From Pyrobaculum oguniense TE7 (lineage in GTDB: Archaea > Thermoproteota > Thermoprotei > Thermoproteales > Thermoproteaceae): 64,000 nucleotides of DNA. The notes beneath the pieces were generated by a model. The model ran no database searches and was not told where the DNA came from. It saw only the letters and a list, made by a program, of their open reading frames with translations. The stretch lies in NCBI GenBank assembly GCA_000247545.1, contig CP003316.1:281233-345232 (forward strand), given 5' to 3'. Below, in pieces: positions 52,037 to 60,344 of the stretch (within the stretch, counting starts at the first letter, position 1; each line of letters starts with the position of its first letter). A program made the position numbers and the translations under genes.

Positions 52037-52956
52037 AGCCCAAGTCTAGAGATCACCTCTTCAAGATTCATGGCCAGCTCATCGGCCAGTCTTTTCATCG
52101 CCTCGTAGGTCTCAGACCCCACGTGGGGAGTCACAACAACTTTTTCATGCTCTATGAGCTGTTTTAAATAGGGGCTTTTGGGAGGTTCTTCGGGTAGCAC
52201 ATCAAGGCCTACTCCCCACAGCCTGTCTATATGTCGCAATAAGGCCTCGTGGTCTATCACCTCCCCTCTGCTTGTGTTTACGAGAATAGCTCCATCTCTT
52301 AAAAGGGAGAGCCTCTCCGCGTCAAGGAGTCTATATGTCTGAGGAGTGAGTGGAACATGTATTGACACAACATCGCTTTCTCTAAGCAGATCTTCCAGCG
52401 GCACTTGTCTCCCCCCAACCTTCTCAACCTCTTTAGCCACGTCTATCACGTCGCTGGCGAGGATTTTCATATCTAGTCCTCGTGCTAGTTGGGCTACTGC
52501 CTTGCCTATTCTGCCGAACCCAACGATACCTAGAGTTTTGCCAGCTAGCTCCATCCCTATGTACTTCCCCTTTGGCCACTCACCTGCTTTCACCTTCCTA
52601 TCAAAAAGGGCCACCCTGCGGGCAACTGAAAATATGAGGGCAATTGTGAGTTCTGCGACGCTTCTCGTAGGAGCGTTTGGGGCGCTCACCACCGAGATAC
52701 CCCGCTTTACGGCGTACTCCACGTCGACATTATCGAGCCCAACCCCGTATCTGGCTAATATCTTGAGGCTACGCCCTGCGTCTATTATTTCTCTGTCTAT
52801 CTTAAGACGCCCTCTGAATACCAAGATGTTGTATTTATCAATTATCTTCACTAACTCTTCTCTAGATATGCCTGGCCTATAGTCCACTTTAATACCTAGC
52901 TTCTCAAGCCTCTCTTTCAGTGTAGGGTCTACGCTGTCTGCTATAAGGGCCGACAT
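52033..52956 (-). CDS. serA: D-3-phosphoglycerate dehydrogenase
   Basis: About 307 aa. D-isomer-specific 2-hydroxyacid dehydrogenase fold: GKTLGIVGFGRIGKAVAQLARGL for NAD binding, VSIHVPLTPQTYRLLDAE and NTSRGEVIDHEALL, with the catalytic R/E/H set (R at NTSRGE, H in VVTPHVGSETY). There is no C-terminal ACT domain, as in short archaeal SerA. ATG 52956 is chosen over a longer TTG frame because the TATA-like region at 52977-52987 lies about 25 nt upstream. First gene of the serA-aminotransferase-DUF89 operon. Confidence 0.92.
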   Translation of the reverse strand: MSALIADSVDPTLKERLEKLGIKVDYRPGISREELVKIIDKYNILVFRGRLKIDREIIDAGRSLKILARYGVGLDNVDVEYAVKRGISVVSAPNAPTRSVAELTIALIFSVARRVALFDRKVKAGEWPKGKYIGMELAGKTLGIVGFGRIGKAVAQLARGLDMKILASDVIDVAKEVEKVGGRQVPLEDLLRESDVVSIHVPLTPQTYRLLDAERLSLLRDGAILVNTSRGEVIDHEALLRHIDRLWGVGLDVLPEEPPKSPYLKQLIEHEKVVVTPHVGSETYEAMKRLADELAMNLEEVISRLGL

Positions 52957-53000
52957 TAACGCCTCAATCAAATTGCTATAAAAAATTTTTTACAAAAATA

Positions 53001-53056
53001 TTCTGTGATGAGAGTACGGTCGTGTGATAGATGACCGGGAGACCGATCGCTGATCC
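53001..53056 (+). ncRNA. C/D box sRNA (canonical boxes)
   Basis: C box GTGATGA (53005-53011, exact), 12-nt guide gagtacggtcgt, D' GTGA (53024-53027), 3-nt spacer, C' ATGACCG (53031-53037), 12-nt guide ggagaccgatcg, D box CTGA (53050-53053). Lengths are exactly those of archaeal double-guide sRNAs. The predicted methylation positions are the targets paired with g53019 and g53045, both cytidines in the complements ACGACCGTACTC and CGATCGGTCTCC. Targets are not assigned. A TATA-like ctataaaaaa lies about 24 nt upstream on the plus strand, in the same AT-rich block as the serA promoter. Confidence 0.8.
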
Positions 53057-53095
53057 CATTTAGAAATCTTTATAAAAGGCGCCATATCTACAACT

Positions 53096-53956
53096 ATGTC
53101 GCACCTTACAGATCCAGTGTATAATGTCTTGAAGACCCTTGTCGAGTTGTACAATAAAGAAAACGCCCCCATCAAGTCTAGGGATATCGCTAACTCCTTG
53201 AAAATACACGAAGGCTACGTGCGTAATATGCTTTCTATTCTCAAGTCAATGGGGCTAGTGGTAAGCAAGGCGGGTCCCCACGGAGGCTATGTTCCCACTA
53301 CAAAGGCCTTAGATGTCTTGTCACGCCAGACCTTCTCAGTACCCATAGTATCTATGGGGAATGTAATTGGGTACGCACTAGACGTCACCATAATTGGCCT
53401 ACTATCCGAGAGGCCCTACGCCTTGATGAGAGTGGTGGGTGATCTAAGTGGATACATGGAGAAAGAGGTCAGAGTAGGACCTCTCCCAAGCGGCGTAGTC
53501 ATCGTGGGGAAAATCATAAAGGCAGAGCTCGAGTCGCTGGTCGAGATCAGCTCAATAGTCTCTCTTCCCAGGGCTCCGGTCAAAAGTATTATGACCCCCA
53601 ACCCCATAACGGCGAGACCAGAAGACTCGGTAGAGGAGTATGTAAAGTATTTTGTTGAGAAAAGATTTCGTGGAATACCTGTAGTTGATGAACAAACAAA
53701 ACCTGTAGGTCTTCTAATGGCGTCAAAGGTTATGGAGGCCTTGGCTAACTGCATTCTCAAGGCAAAGGTAAGAGACTTGATGGCCCGCAACCCCCCTACG
53801 ATTCACGAAGATGAAGATCTACACGAGGCTGTCCGGCTGATGATCTCAAGCGGGATAGGCAGACTGCTTGTAGTAGACTCTGAAGATAGACTTGTGGGAA
53901 TTGTTACAAGAACAGATATACTATCTAAAATTGCTACACTTGAACAACTTGTTTAA
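53096..53956 (+). CDS. Winged-helix CBS-domain regulator
   Basis: 286 aa. An N-terminal HTH (IKSRDIANSLKIHEGYVRNMLSILKSMGLV) is followed by a middle domain with NVIGYALDVT, and two CBS motifs (SIMTPNPITARPEDSVEEYV; DLMARNPPTIHEDEDLHEAV with GIVTRTDILSKI). CBS pairs bind adenine nucleotides or SAM, so this looks like a ligand-sensing regulator or enzyme switch. TATA-like tttataaaag is about 24 nt upstream. The stop overlaps the opposite PfkB gene by 23 bases. Confidence 0.85.
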   Translation: MSHLTDPVYNVLKTLVELYNKENAPIKSRDIANSLKIHEGYVRNMLSILKSMGLVVSKAGPHGGYVPTTKALDVLSRQTFSVPIVSMGNVIGYALDVTIIGLLSERPYALMRVVGDLSGYMEKEVRVGPLPSGVVIVGKIIKAELESLVEISSIVSLPRAPVKSIMTPNPITARPEDSVEEYVKYFVEKRFRGIPVVDEQTKPVGLLMASKVMEALANCILKAKVRDLMARNPPTIHEDEDLHEAVRLMISSGIGRLLVVDSEDRLVGIVTRTDILSKIATLEQLV

Positions 53957-54704
53957 TACAGCCAAACTCATGTTTTGTTATGGTTTTTGTCAATAAGAAT
54001 CCTGCCACAATCTTGCTGGCCTCGCAGACGGCTTCTAGTATATCTAGCTTCTTGTAAAAGTAGAAGTAGGTCAGCGCCGCCAGAAATACGTCTCCGCTAC
54101 CTGTCGTGTCAGGAACATTGAGCTTTGCGCTATTCATGTAATACACCTCACCCCCCTTTACGAGGAAGGCGCCATCTTCGCCAAGCGTGTAGACAACTAT
54201 TGGCCATCTTTTTCCCATACTCACTAGCTCTCTTGGAGTGATCTGCATATCATCGTATGATAGGTGAATAATATCGGCATCGGGAAACGGGAGCCTCGCC
54301 CGGATGAAGCCTTGTAGATCTACGACTACTTTATCGGCCTCTACTTCTACGCCAGCTAGTTCGTCGTATACAGGAGAAAGAATTACTATATCACCAGACA
54401 CATGTCTAATCTTCTTAGCAGGTTTTGCAACCAGCCTTACTGATCTGGGCTTTGTAGTGTAGTCGAGCTCAAATGTGGTGGCCACGTCGGTTACCTCAAG
54501 CTGCACCTCTATGTTAAGTTTACTAAGTAGATTTCTGATCTCTTTTACTACCTCCGCTGATGCGACGCCTACAGCCTTTGCTTTTACCCCTAAGGCGCCG
54601 AGGACAAGAGAGGCGTAGTATATAGGGCCCCCGAGTCGTCTATACACGCCCTCTTTTGAGATTATTATATCCACTGTTGGGTTGCCCGCTATTGTGATTT
54701 CCAC
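53934..54704 (-). CDS. PfkB-family carbohydrate/nucleoside kinase
   Basis: About 256 aa. N-terminal ITIAGNPTVDIIIS and RRLGGPIYYASLVLGALG, and the C-terminal catalytic motif NVPDTTGSGDVFLAALTYFY (Asp as base, GSGD anion hole), which is the PfkB signature 2. It is shorter than ribokinase. GTG 54704 is chosen because TATA-like catatattt lies about 24 nt upstream; the longer frame to 54848 has no homology. Sugar or nucleoside substrate unknown. Confidence 0.88.
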   Translation of the reverse strand: MEITIAGNPTVDIIISKEGVYRRLGGPIYYASLVLGALGVKAKAVGVASAEVVKEIRNLLSKLNIEVQLEVTDVATTFELDYTTKPRSVRLVAKPAKKIRHVSGDIVILSPVYDELAGVEVEADKVVVDLQGFIRARLPFPDADIIHLSYDDMQITPRELVSMGKRWPIVVYTLGEDGAFLVKGGEVYYMNSAKLNVPDTTGSGDVFLAALTYFYFYKKLDILEAVCEASKIVAGFLLTKTITKHEFGCIKQVVQV

Positions 54705-54796
54705 GCCTTTCGTTATAATCTCAAATATATGCGTCGCGTGCCCAAGCTGTGGAACCAGCACAATAGATATATATATAGCATAGCTGGCAAGCTTCC

Positions 54797-55765
54797 GTGC
54801 CACCTCTCTTGGAGTTACGGAATGTGAAGATGTACTACAACACAACAAGGGGAACTGTGAAAGCCGTTGATGGGATTTCGTTTAAGCTGGAAAAAGGAGA
54901 GGCCATGGCCTTGGTCGGAGAGAGCGGAAGCGGAAAAAGCTCGCTCGCTTTTACGATAATAAGGCTGTTGCCTAGGAACGTGGCGGAGTCAAGTGGCGAG
55001 ATCCTGTTTTATGATGAAGAACTTGGAGTAGTAGATCTGATGAAGATGTCTGAAAGCGAGATTAGAAGAAAGATTAGGTGGAAGAAGATATCCATGGTGT
55101 TTCAAGCTTCTATGAATGCGCTAAACCCCATATTAAGAATACAGGACCAGATGATTGAGCCGCTTGTGCTTCACCTAGGTATGTCTAAAGAAAGCGCGGT
55201 AAAAATCGCCGAGGAGGCCCTCAGATCTGTGGGCTTGTCTCGAGATGTCCTGTCTCGATATCCCTTCGAACTATCGGGCGGTATGAAACAGAGGGTGGTC
55301 ATAGCTATGGCCATAATGATGAGACCGAGGCTAGTTATCTTAGACGAGCCGACGTCGGCGCTGGACGTCATTACACAAGCTAATATTATGAATTTGTTAA
55401 AGGAGCTTAAGGCCAAGTTCGACTTATCTTATATCTTAATTACTCACGACATAGCACTTGCCTCTGAGATAGCCGATAAAATAGGCGTTATGTACGCAGG
55501 TAAGCTGGTGGAGATAGCCCCCGCAGATCTCTTCTTTAGGATGCCTAAACACCCATACTCTCAGAAATTACTAGCCGCAATGCCGACGTTGAGAGAGGAC
55601 AAGAAAATTGAGCACATACCTGGAGATGTCCCAAGTCTCATTAATCCTCCGCCTGGTTGCCGCTTCCACCCCAGATGCCCCTACGCCATAAAAGGCAAAT
55701 GCGAAAAAGAAGAACCGGCAGTGAAAGACGTGGAGGGCAGTCTAGTGGCCTGCTGGCTGTACTAG
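54797..55765 (+). CDS. dppD: Oligopeptide/dipeptide ABC transporter ATPase, DppD type
   Basis: 322 aa. Walker A GESGSGKSS, Q-loop VFQASMNALNP, signature ELSGGMKQRV, Walker B LVILDEPTSALD and a C-terminal oligo_HPY extension with CRFHPRCPYA. It powers peptide or sugar uptake (the family also serves oligosaccharides in hyperthermophiles). The GTG start is about 25 nt after gatatatatat. The stop is one base from the DppF gene. No permease or binding protein is in the window. Confidence 0.94.
   Translation: MPPLLELRNVKMYYNTTRGTVKAVDGISFKLEKGEAMALVGESGSGKSSLAFTIIRLLPRNVAESSGEILFYDEELGVVDLMKMSESEIRRKIRWKKISMVFQASMNALNPILRIQDQMIEPLVLHLGMSKESAVKIAEEALRSVGLSRDVLSRYPFELSGGMKQRVVIAMAIMMRPRLVILDEPTSALDVITQANIMNLLKELKAKFDLSYILITHDIALASEIADKIGVMYAGKLVEIAPADLFFRMPKHPYSQKLLAAMPTLREDKKIEHIPGDVPSLINPPPGCRFHPRCPYAIKGKCEKEEPAVKDVEGSLVACWLY
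55631..55713 (+). repeat. 83-bp direct repeat, copy 1 (in dppD)
   Basis: Bases 55631-55713 are identical to 56595-56677. Both encode the same part of the oligo_HPY C-terminal domain (SLINPPPGCRFHPRCPYAIK...). Identity starts abruptly at ccaagtctcattaatcc and ends before the a/g difference at 55714/56678. Confidence 0.95.
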
Positions 55766-55766
55766 T

Positions 55767-56732
55767 ATGCCGTTGCTGGAGGTTAAAGAACTAAGGACGT
55801 GGTTCCCTGTGAAAAAAGGCCTCTTCGGCCCTACTAGGTATGTTAAGGCGGTAGACGGGGTGAGCTTCACGCTGGAAAGGGGAGAGGTGTTGGCGGTGAT
55901 AGGCGAGTCAGGATCCGGCAAGACCACACTGGGGAGGACTGTGCTAAGACTGATAAAGCCCACTGGCGGGAAGATAATATTTGAGGAGAAGGACATCACC
56001 AATACTCCTGAGAGCCAGCTAAGGTGGTATAGGTTTTCCACTGCTATGGTTTTTCAAGACCCCTTCAGCTCGTTGAATCCCTACCACACAGTGCAGTACA
56101 TTTTAGAAGAGCCGCTTATATTGAGGGGGGTACCGCCGGAGGAAAGGCACGAGCTTGTGGTGAAGGCGCTGGAGGAGGTAAGGCTAACGCCGCCGGAGGA
56201 TTTTCTCAAGAAATATCCGCACATGCTTAGCGGGGGCCAGAGACAACGTATTGGCATTGCCAGGGCATTGATCACACGACCTAAGTTCGTAGTGGCAGAC
56301 GAGCCTGTATCTATGCTGGATGTTTCAATCAGAGCTGAAATGCTATCCCTTATGAGGAGCTTGCAAGAGAAGTACGGCATCACAATGATATACATCACCC
56401 ATGACATAGCCACCGCCAAGTATTTGTCAGACAAGATCTTGGTAATGTACGCCGGAAAGATGGTGGAGTACGGACCATTTAGAGATGTCATAAAAGAGCC
56501 TCTACATCCGTACACCCAAGCGCTGATCGAGGCTCTGCCCGACCCTGACCCTACAAATAGGTTTAGAATTAGGAAGGTGCCGCCCGGCGAGCCGCCAAGT
56601 CTCATTAATCCTCCGCCTGGTTGCCGCTTCCACCCCAGATGCCCCTACGCCATAAAAGGCAAATGCGAAAAAGAAGAGCCGCCCTTTATTGAGGCGAAGA
56701 AAAACCACTTCGTCGCTTGTTGGCTTCATTAA
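55767..56732 (+). CDS. dppF: Oligopeptide/dipeptide ABC transporter ATPase, DppF type
   Basis: 321 aa. Walker A GESGSGKTTL, VFQDPFSSLNPY Q-loop, signature LSGGQRQRIGIARAL, Walker B FVVADEPVSMLD and the same oligo_HPY tail. It is the partner of DppD with one base between them. The C-terminal 83-bp block is identical to that of dppD, whereas the rest of the genes differ widely. Confidence 0.94.
   Translation: MPLLEVKELRTWFPVKKGLFGPTRYVKAVDGVSFTLERGEVLAVIGESGSGKTTLGRTVLRLIKPTGGKIIFEEKDITNTPESQLRWYRFSTAMVFQDPFSSLNPYHTVQYILEEPLILRGVPPEERHELVVKALEEVRLTPPEDFLKKYPHMLSGGQRQRIGIARALITRPKFVVADEPVSMLDVSIRAEMLSLMRSLQEKYGITMIYITHDIATAKYLSDKILVMYAGKMVEYGPFRDVIKEPLHPYTQALIEALPDPDPTNRFRIRKVPPGEPPSLINPPPGCRFHPRCPYAIKGKCEKEEPPFIEAKKNHFVACWLH
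56595..56677 (+). repeat. 83-bp direct repeat, copy 2 (in dppF)
   Basis: Exact match to 55631-55713 across 83 bases, in the same reading frame, inside otherwise diverged genes. Confidence 0.95.
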
Positions 56733-56764
56733 CGACATTTAAAAATCCAAGAGTTCATTACTAT

Positions 56765-57193
56765 ATGAAAATCGAGAGGACAGGACAGTCTGTTTCACAA
56801 CTTCTCCAACTACTTGAAGAGGATCTACGGCGCGATGATATTATACATGTAGAAAGGGTCCCCACCCCAAAGCCTGGCGAAAAGTATAGGGAGATCATAT
56901 CGAAATTTCTCAAGGAGTTTGGAATCTCCACCGTCTACATGAGAGTTAGGTCCCCCTCTTTCGAGAGGCGTTATGTAATATCGATAAAGTATGACTGGAC
57001 CATGGGCGGCGTCGTTGAGGGCTGGGTGGTGGAGGGCAGAGTTGTGAAGGTGTTTGAACCTATTGCCGTGAGCTTGTCAGATATTGAAAGGGCGCTTGAT
57101 CATTACGGAGATGCTTTTTGGAAAACCGAGGAACGCCTTCTTTCCAAGAAGATGGGAGAGGCGTATACTGAAGAGAAGCCGCCCGCAGATTAG
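56765..57193 (+). CDS. Uncharacterised 142-aa protein
   Basis: Not recognised. From ATG 56765 (TATA-like catttaaaaa about 25 nt upstream): an acidic helical N-terminus (LLQLLEEDLRRDDIIHVERV), an alpha/beta middle (ISTVYMRVRSPSFERRYVISIKYDW) and a short charged end. It overlaps the convergent S4e gene by 4 bases. Confidence 0.65.
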   Translation: MKIERTGQSVSQLLQLLEEDLRRDDIIHVERVPTPKPGEKYREIISKFLKEFGISTVYMRVRSPSFERRYVISIKYDWTMGGVVEGWVVEGRVVKVFEPIAVSLSDIERALDHYGDAFWKTEERLLSKKMGEAYTEEKPPAD

Positions 57194-57906
57194 GGGGTTA
57201 TCTTTATCACGGGGCTCTCCTCGCCCACTGCCATGATGTAGTCCAGAATTGTCCTTCTTACTTCTTCACCCTTTTTAAGCCCGACAACGGATTGCCTCCG
57301 CTTAAGCGTCCACACTATTTCGTAGAGTTTGCCAGAGAATCCTACGTTGCTACCGTGCGTCACCACGGCCATCACCCCTAGTTTCATAGGAATATGCGTC
57401 TTAATCGACTTGTTTTCCAAGTCGTAAAGTATCGTGTCAAATGTCTTGATTTTCGCTCCCATGTCTGGCGATGTTATTAAATTCCTCCCGTCGTGGAAGT
57501 GGAGTTGCAACCTCCCGCCGTTGACGGTAGTTTTACCCTCTACTCTTAACAACTTAAGCGATGCCTCGCTTGAGGGTATTGACAACAGATTGTAATACCT
57601 ATCCTGATCTGGGACTACTCTATACACCTCCCCTGTGGGCACTATCTCAATTACATCCATTAGACCGACGGGAAATCTGTAATCTTTTCTCACAACTCCA
57701 TCCACCTTTATGTAGCCCCTCGATACTATATACCTAGCCTCGCGCAACGTCTTGGCGTATCTCAACACGTCTCTAATAACTATGGCTAATGGTAGCGAAT
57801 AGGCGAAACTGTGAGGACCCGGCGATGGCTTGACGACCCATACACCACCGGCTTTTCTGGGAATAGGCCACCAATAAGGAGCTAGAGATCTACGAAGATG
57901 GACCAT
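57190..57906 (-). CDS. rps4e: Ribosomal protein S4e
   Basis: 238 aa. HLRRSLAPYWWPIPRKAGGVWVVKPSPGPH at the N-terminus, then the S4-type region (SRGYIKVDGVVRKDYRFPVGLMDVIEI) and the KOW-like end are the S4e signatures. In most archaea it sits inside the S17-L14-L24-S4e-L5 operon; here only L24 and S4e are together. Confidence 0.96.
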   Translation of the reverse strand: MVHLRRSLAPYWWPIPRKAGGVWVVKPSPGPHSFAYSLPLAIVIRDVLRYAKTLREARYIVSRGYIKVDGVVRKDYRFPVGLMDVIEIVPTGEVYRVVPDQDRYYNLLSIPSSEASLKLLRVEGKTTVNGGRLQLHFHDGRNLITSPDMGAKIKTFDTILYDLENKSIKTHIPMKLGVMAVVTHGSNVGFSGKLYEIVWTLKRRQSVVGLKKGEEVRRTILDYIMAVGEESPVIKITP

Positions 57907-57910
57907 AGCC

Positions 57911-58279
57911 CTACTTCTTCCTCCTCTCTATTATCTTCTGCCTGGCTTTGTCGGACATATCTACGTCAACTATCATCACCTTGCTGGGGTGGATAGGGTA
58001 GTACACAGTTTGGCCCCTGCTGTTGGTCCTTGTGGCCCCCTCTACGTATATACGCACCTTTTTTAAATCGACTCTAACAACCTTGCCGGTGACTCCCTTA
58101 AAGTCGCCTCTCAGTATCATAACTGTGTCGCCTCTCCTCACCGGAAGTCTCTTCACCCCAAGCTTCTTTTCCAGTTCGGGCGATAGCTTGGCGTTGAATA
58201 GCTTATGTCGCAAGTGGAGCGGCGCGTTGAATAAGGCAAGACGCTGCTTCCTTGGCTGTGCCGAGGTGGTAATAGGCAT
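57911..58279 (-). CDS. rpl24: Ribosomal protein L24
   Basis: 122 aa. A KOW motif [26 protein letters not shown] and the [23 protein letters not shown] loop match archaeal L24/L26e. TATA-like atttatataaat about 22-25 nt upstream. Followed after 4 bases by S4e. Confidence 0.96.
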   Translation of the reverse strand: MPITTSAQPRKQRLALFNAPLHLRHKLFNAKLSPELEKKLGVKRLPVRRGDTVMILRGDFKGVTGKVVRVDLKKVRIYVEGATRTNSRGQTVYYPIHPSKVMIVDVDMSDKARQKIIERRKK

Positions 58280-58379
58280 AGGCGCCGTAGCTGTGTGATT
58301 TATATAAATTTTATCGATGTGTACAGACGCCGTTAAGCCATCTTCATACCCGAGCTCGTGGAGGTAGAAGCTTATACCC

Positions 58380-58514
58380 TTAAAAGGCTAAGCTATCCTT
58401 CTCTCTCCTTTTCGAGATTTTCTGCGTTAGGAGCTGGTTTACTTCTTCTAGGTTAACCAGGATTCTTCGGTTTATCTCAATAATCCGCTCGAGCTGTTTT
58501 TGTAAGGCCTCCAC
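58380..58514 (-). CDS. Candidate small coiled-coil protein, 44 aa
   Basis: A short frame from GTG 58514 to TAA 58380-58382 reading [19 protein letters not shown] then [19 protein letters not shown]. The hydrophobic heptads fit a short coiled coil with a basic end. TATA-like cattaaata is centred about 24 nt upstream on the minus strand, the same spacing as its leaderless neighbours, and the gene lies in an otherwise empty 300-base gap. Function unknown. Confidence 0.55.
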   Translation of the reverse strand: MEALQKQLERIIEINRRILVNLEEVNQLLTQKISKRREKDSLAF

Positions 58515-58582
58515 ATCGCCTCTCTAATTTGTTATTTAATGCTTTGCTGTTTAGTTTTTTATAGTGACATACATCAGACGGC

Positions 58583-59860
58583 GTGAGGATTAAGCTACTA
58601 GGCGGCGCTGGTGAGGTCGGGAGACTTGCCGTGCTTATAAAAACCGCGTCTAGCGGCTTACTACTAGACTATGGAGTGTCTTTCGATGCACAGGACAGGC
58701 CCGTTTTTCCGCTTCACGTACGCCCAAAAGACCTCTCTGCGGTTTTCCTAAGCCATGCACATTTAGACCACAGCGGAGCTTTGCCTTTTCTATACATCTC
58801 GACAAGGACGCCGCTGTACTCCACACCTTTGACCATGGAGCTCAGCGACTTGATGTATACAGACGCCATAAAGCTGTCTGGCTACTACCTACCCTATACA
58901 CTTGAGGAGGTAAAGGAGACGATGTCCAGTGCTATCCCGCTTACATACGGCGAACCTGTAGATGTGGGCAACGGCATATCGCTTACGGCGTATAACGCAG
59001 GGCATATACCTGGTAGCGCCTTGGCTGTGATTGAGGTAGAGGGGAGGGTAGTTGTGTTCACTGGCGATTTTAATACCGTGGATACGAATCTTCTGAGGGG
59101 CGCTGACGTTTACAACTTACCTAAAAACCCCGACGTGGTGATAATGGAGGCCACCTACGCCTCGGCAAACCACCCGCCGCGTGACAAATTGGAGAAGGAA
59201 TTCGTCCAGTCCGTGAAAGAGGTGCTCGAGGGGGGTGGGTCGGTCTTAATACCGTCGTTCGCCCTAGGGCGGGCACAAGAAATACTGTTAACTCTGGTAA
59301 AACATGGGGTTGAATATCCCATATACGTCGATGGGTTAGCCAGACAGATAAACCAAATAGTGGGGAGATATCCACACCTCCTCAAAGACCCCTCTCTCTA
59401 CAAAAAAGCACTAGATGTATCCATAGAGGTGCCCAACACATATGTGCGGAAGGGCGCCGCGGAAGAGCCCTCCGTGATTATAGCCCCAGCCGGCATGATA
59501 AAGGGCGGAGCGGCCCTCTTCTACTTCAAGAAAATGGCTGGTAATAGGAAAAACGGCGTATTCCTACCCTCGTTCCAAGCGCCTAACACCCCGGGTTTCC
59601 AGATACTGAGCAAAGGATACGCCATCGTCGACGGCGCTGTCATAAAAGTCGAGGCAAGACTAGAGTGGTTCGACTTCAGCGCGCACGCCGGCAGGGGGGA
59701 GCTCGAAGCATTTATAAAACGCTTTTCTCCAGAGACAAAAATAATCCTAGTCCACACAGATCCAGCCACCGCGGCGCCACTGGTGAAAAAACTTGGTGAA
59801 GACGGCTACGACAACATTTACCTCCCCACCACGCCGGGAGAGGAATTGGGGCTACAGTAG
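58583..59860 (+). CDS. Beta-CASP metallo-beta-lactamase RNase (archaeal CPSF-like)
   Basis: 425 aa. MBL motif 2 is FLSHAHLDHSG (HxHxDH), with NAGHIPGSA and FTGDF as further metal ligands, then the beta-CASP motifs ATYA (A), GSVLIPSFALGRAQE, PAGMIKGGAALFYFKK and SAHAGRGEL (motif C His). There are no KH domains, so this is the shorter aCPSF2 type, not FttA/aCPSF1. It is probably a 5'-3' exonuclease/endonuclease on RNA. GTG start with ttttttatag about 24 nt upstream. Confidence 0.93.
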   Translation: MRIKLLGGAGEVGRLAVLIKTASSGLLLDYGVSFDAQDRPVFPLHVRPKDLSAVFLSHAHLDHSGALPFLYISTRTPLYSTPLTMELSDLMYTDAIKLSGYYLPYTLEEVKETMSSAIPLTYGEPVDVGNGISLTAYNAGHIPGSALAVIEVEGRVVVFTGDFNTVDTNLLRGADVYNLPKNPDVVIMEATYASANHPPRDKLEKEFVQSVKEVLEGGGSVLIPSFALGRAQEILLTLVKHGVEYPIYVDGLARQINQIVGRYPHLLKDPSLYKKALDVSIEVPNTYVRKGAAEEPSVIIAPAGMIKGGAALFYFKKMAGNRKNGVFLPSFQAPNTPGFQILSKGYAIVDGAVIKVEARLEWFDFSAHAGRGELEAFIKRFSPETKIILVHTDPATAAPLVKKLGEDGYDNIYLPTTPGEELGLQ

Positions 59861-59881
59861 TTTTTATTAGCGCATAAAAGC

Positions 59882-60028
59882 ATGAAGATTTACATAAGAA
59901 AAAGAGATGAGACCCTTATTCCAGAACTCGTGGAGACAAAGCCGTCTGCTCTGAAAAAAGTGAGACTAGAAGATGTCATCATCATGCTAGACGACGTAGA
60001 CGGATATAAATACGTGGATTATTTGTAA
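59882..60028 (+). CDS. Small protein, 48 aa
   Basis: A short frame MKIYIRKRDETLIPELVE, ...ALKKVRLEDVIIMLDDVDGYKY, ending VDYL. It lies 21 bases after the CPSF-like gene and one base before the next gene, with TATA-like ttttatta about 20 nt before its ATG. The charged strand-helix pattern looks like a small folded protein. Function unknown. Confidence 0.6.
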   Translation: MKIYIRKRDETLIPELVETKPSALKKVRLEDVIIMLDDVDGYKYVDYL

Positions 60029-60029
60029 A

Positions 60030-60344
60030 GTGTGCGAACTATATTGGCGCCTGTACGAACAGGATATTCCTGTGCTGACAGGCCCCTCTCCGCTTGCTAG
60101 AGTGCTTGGTTGCCCAGCGCCCTGCGACTGCGACGTGGTGGTGTATGTGGGAGATCGCGAGCGAATAGGCAGAAATGACTGCGTCTGGGCTACGTCAGAT
60201 CCAACCTTTATACACAGGCCAATATGGATAGGCGGTTACCCCCACGTGGCGCCTGAGGATTTGAAAAACATAATCTCGCCGGAGGTCTCTTCCACTGTTG
60301 AATGTATTATGAAAAAACTTAGAGGTGAAGTTCATGCACCTTGA
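60030..60344 (+). CDS. Uncharacterised cysteine-rich protein
   Basis: 104 aa, not recognised. Six or seven cysteines (LGCPAPCDCDVVVYVG, RNDCVW, VECIMKK) and the segment DVVVYVGDRERIGRND suggest a Rossmann-like or metal-binding fold. The GTG start is one base after the preceding small gene's stop, so they share a transcript. The end overlaps the opposite His-rich gene by 26 bases. Confidence 0.65.
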   Translation: MCELYWRLYEQDIPVLTGPSPLARVLGCPAPCDCDVVVYVGDRERIGRNDCVWATSDPTFIHRPIWIGGYPHVAPEDLKNIISPEVSSTVECIMKKLRGEVHAP

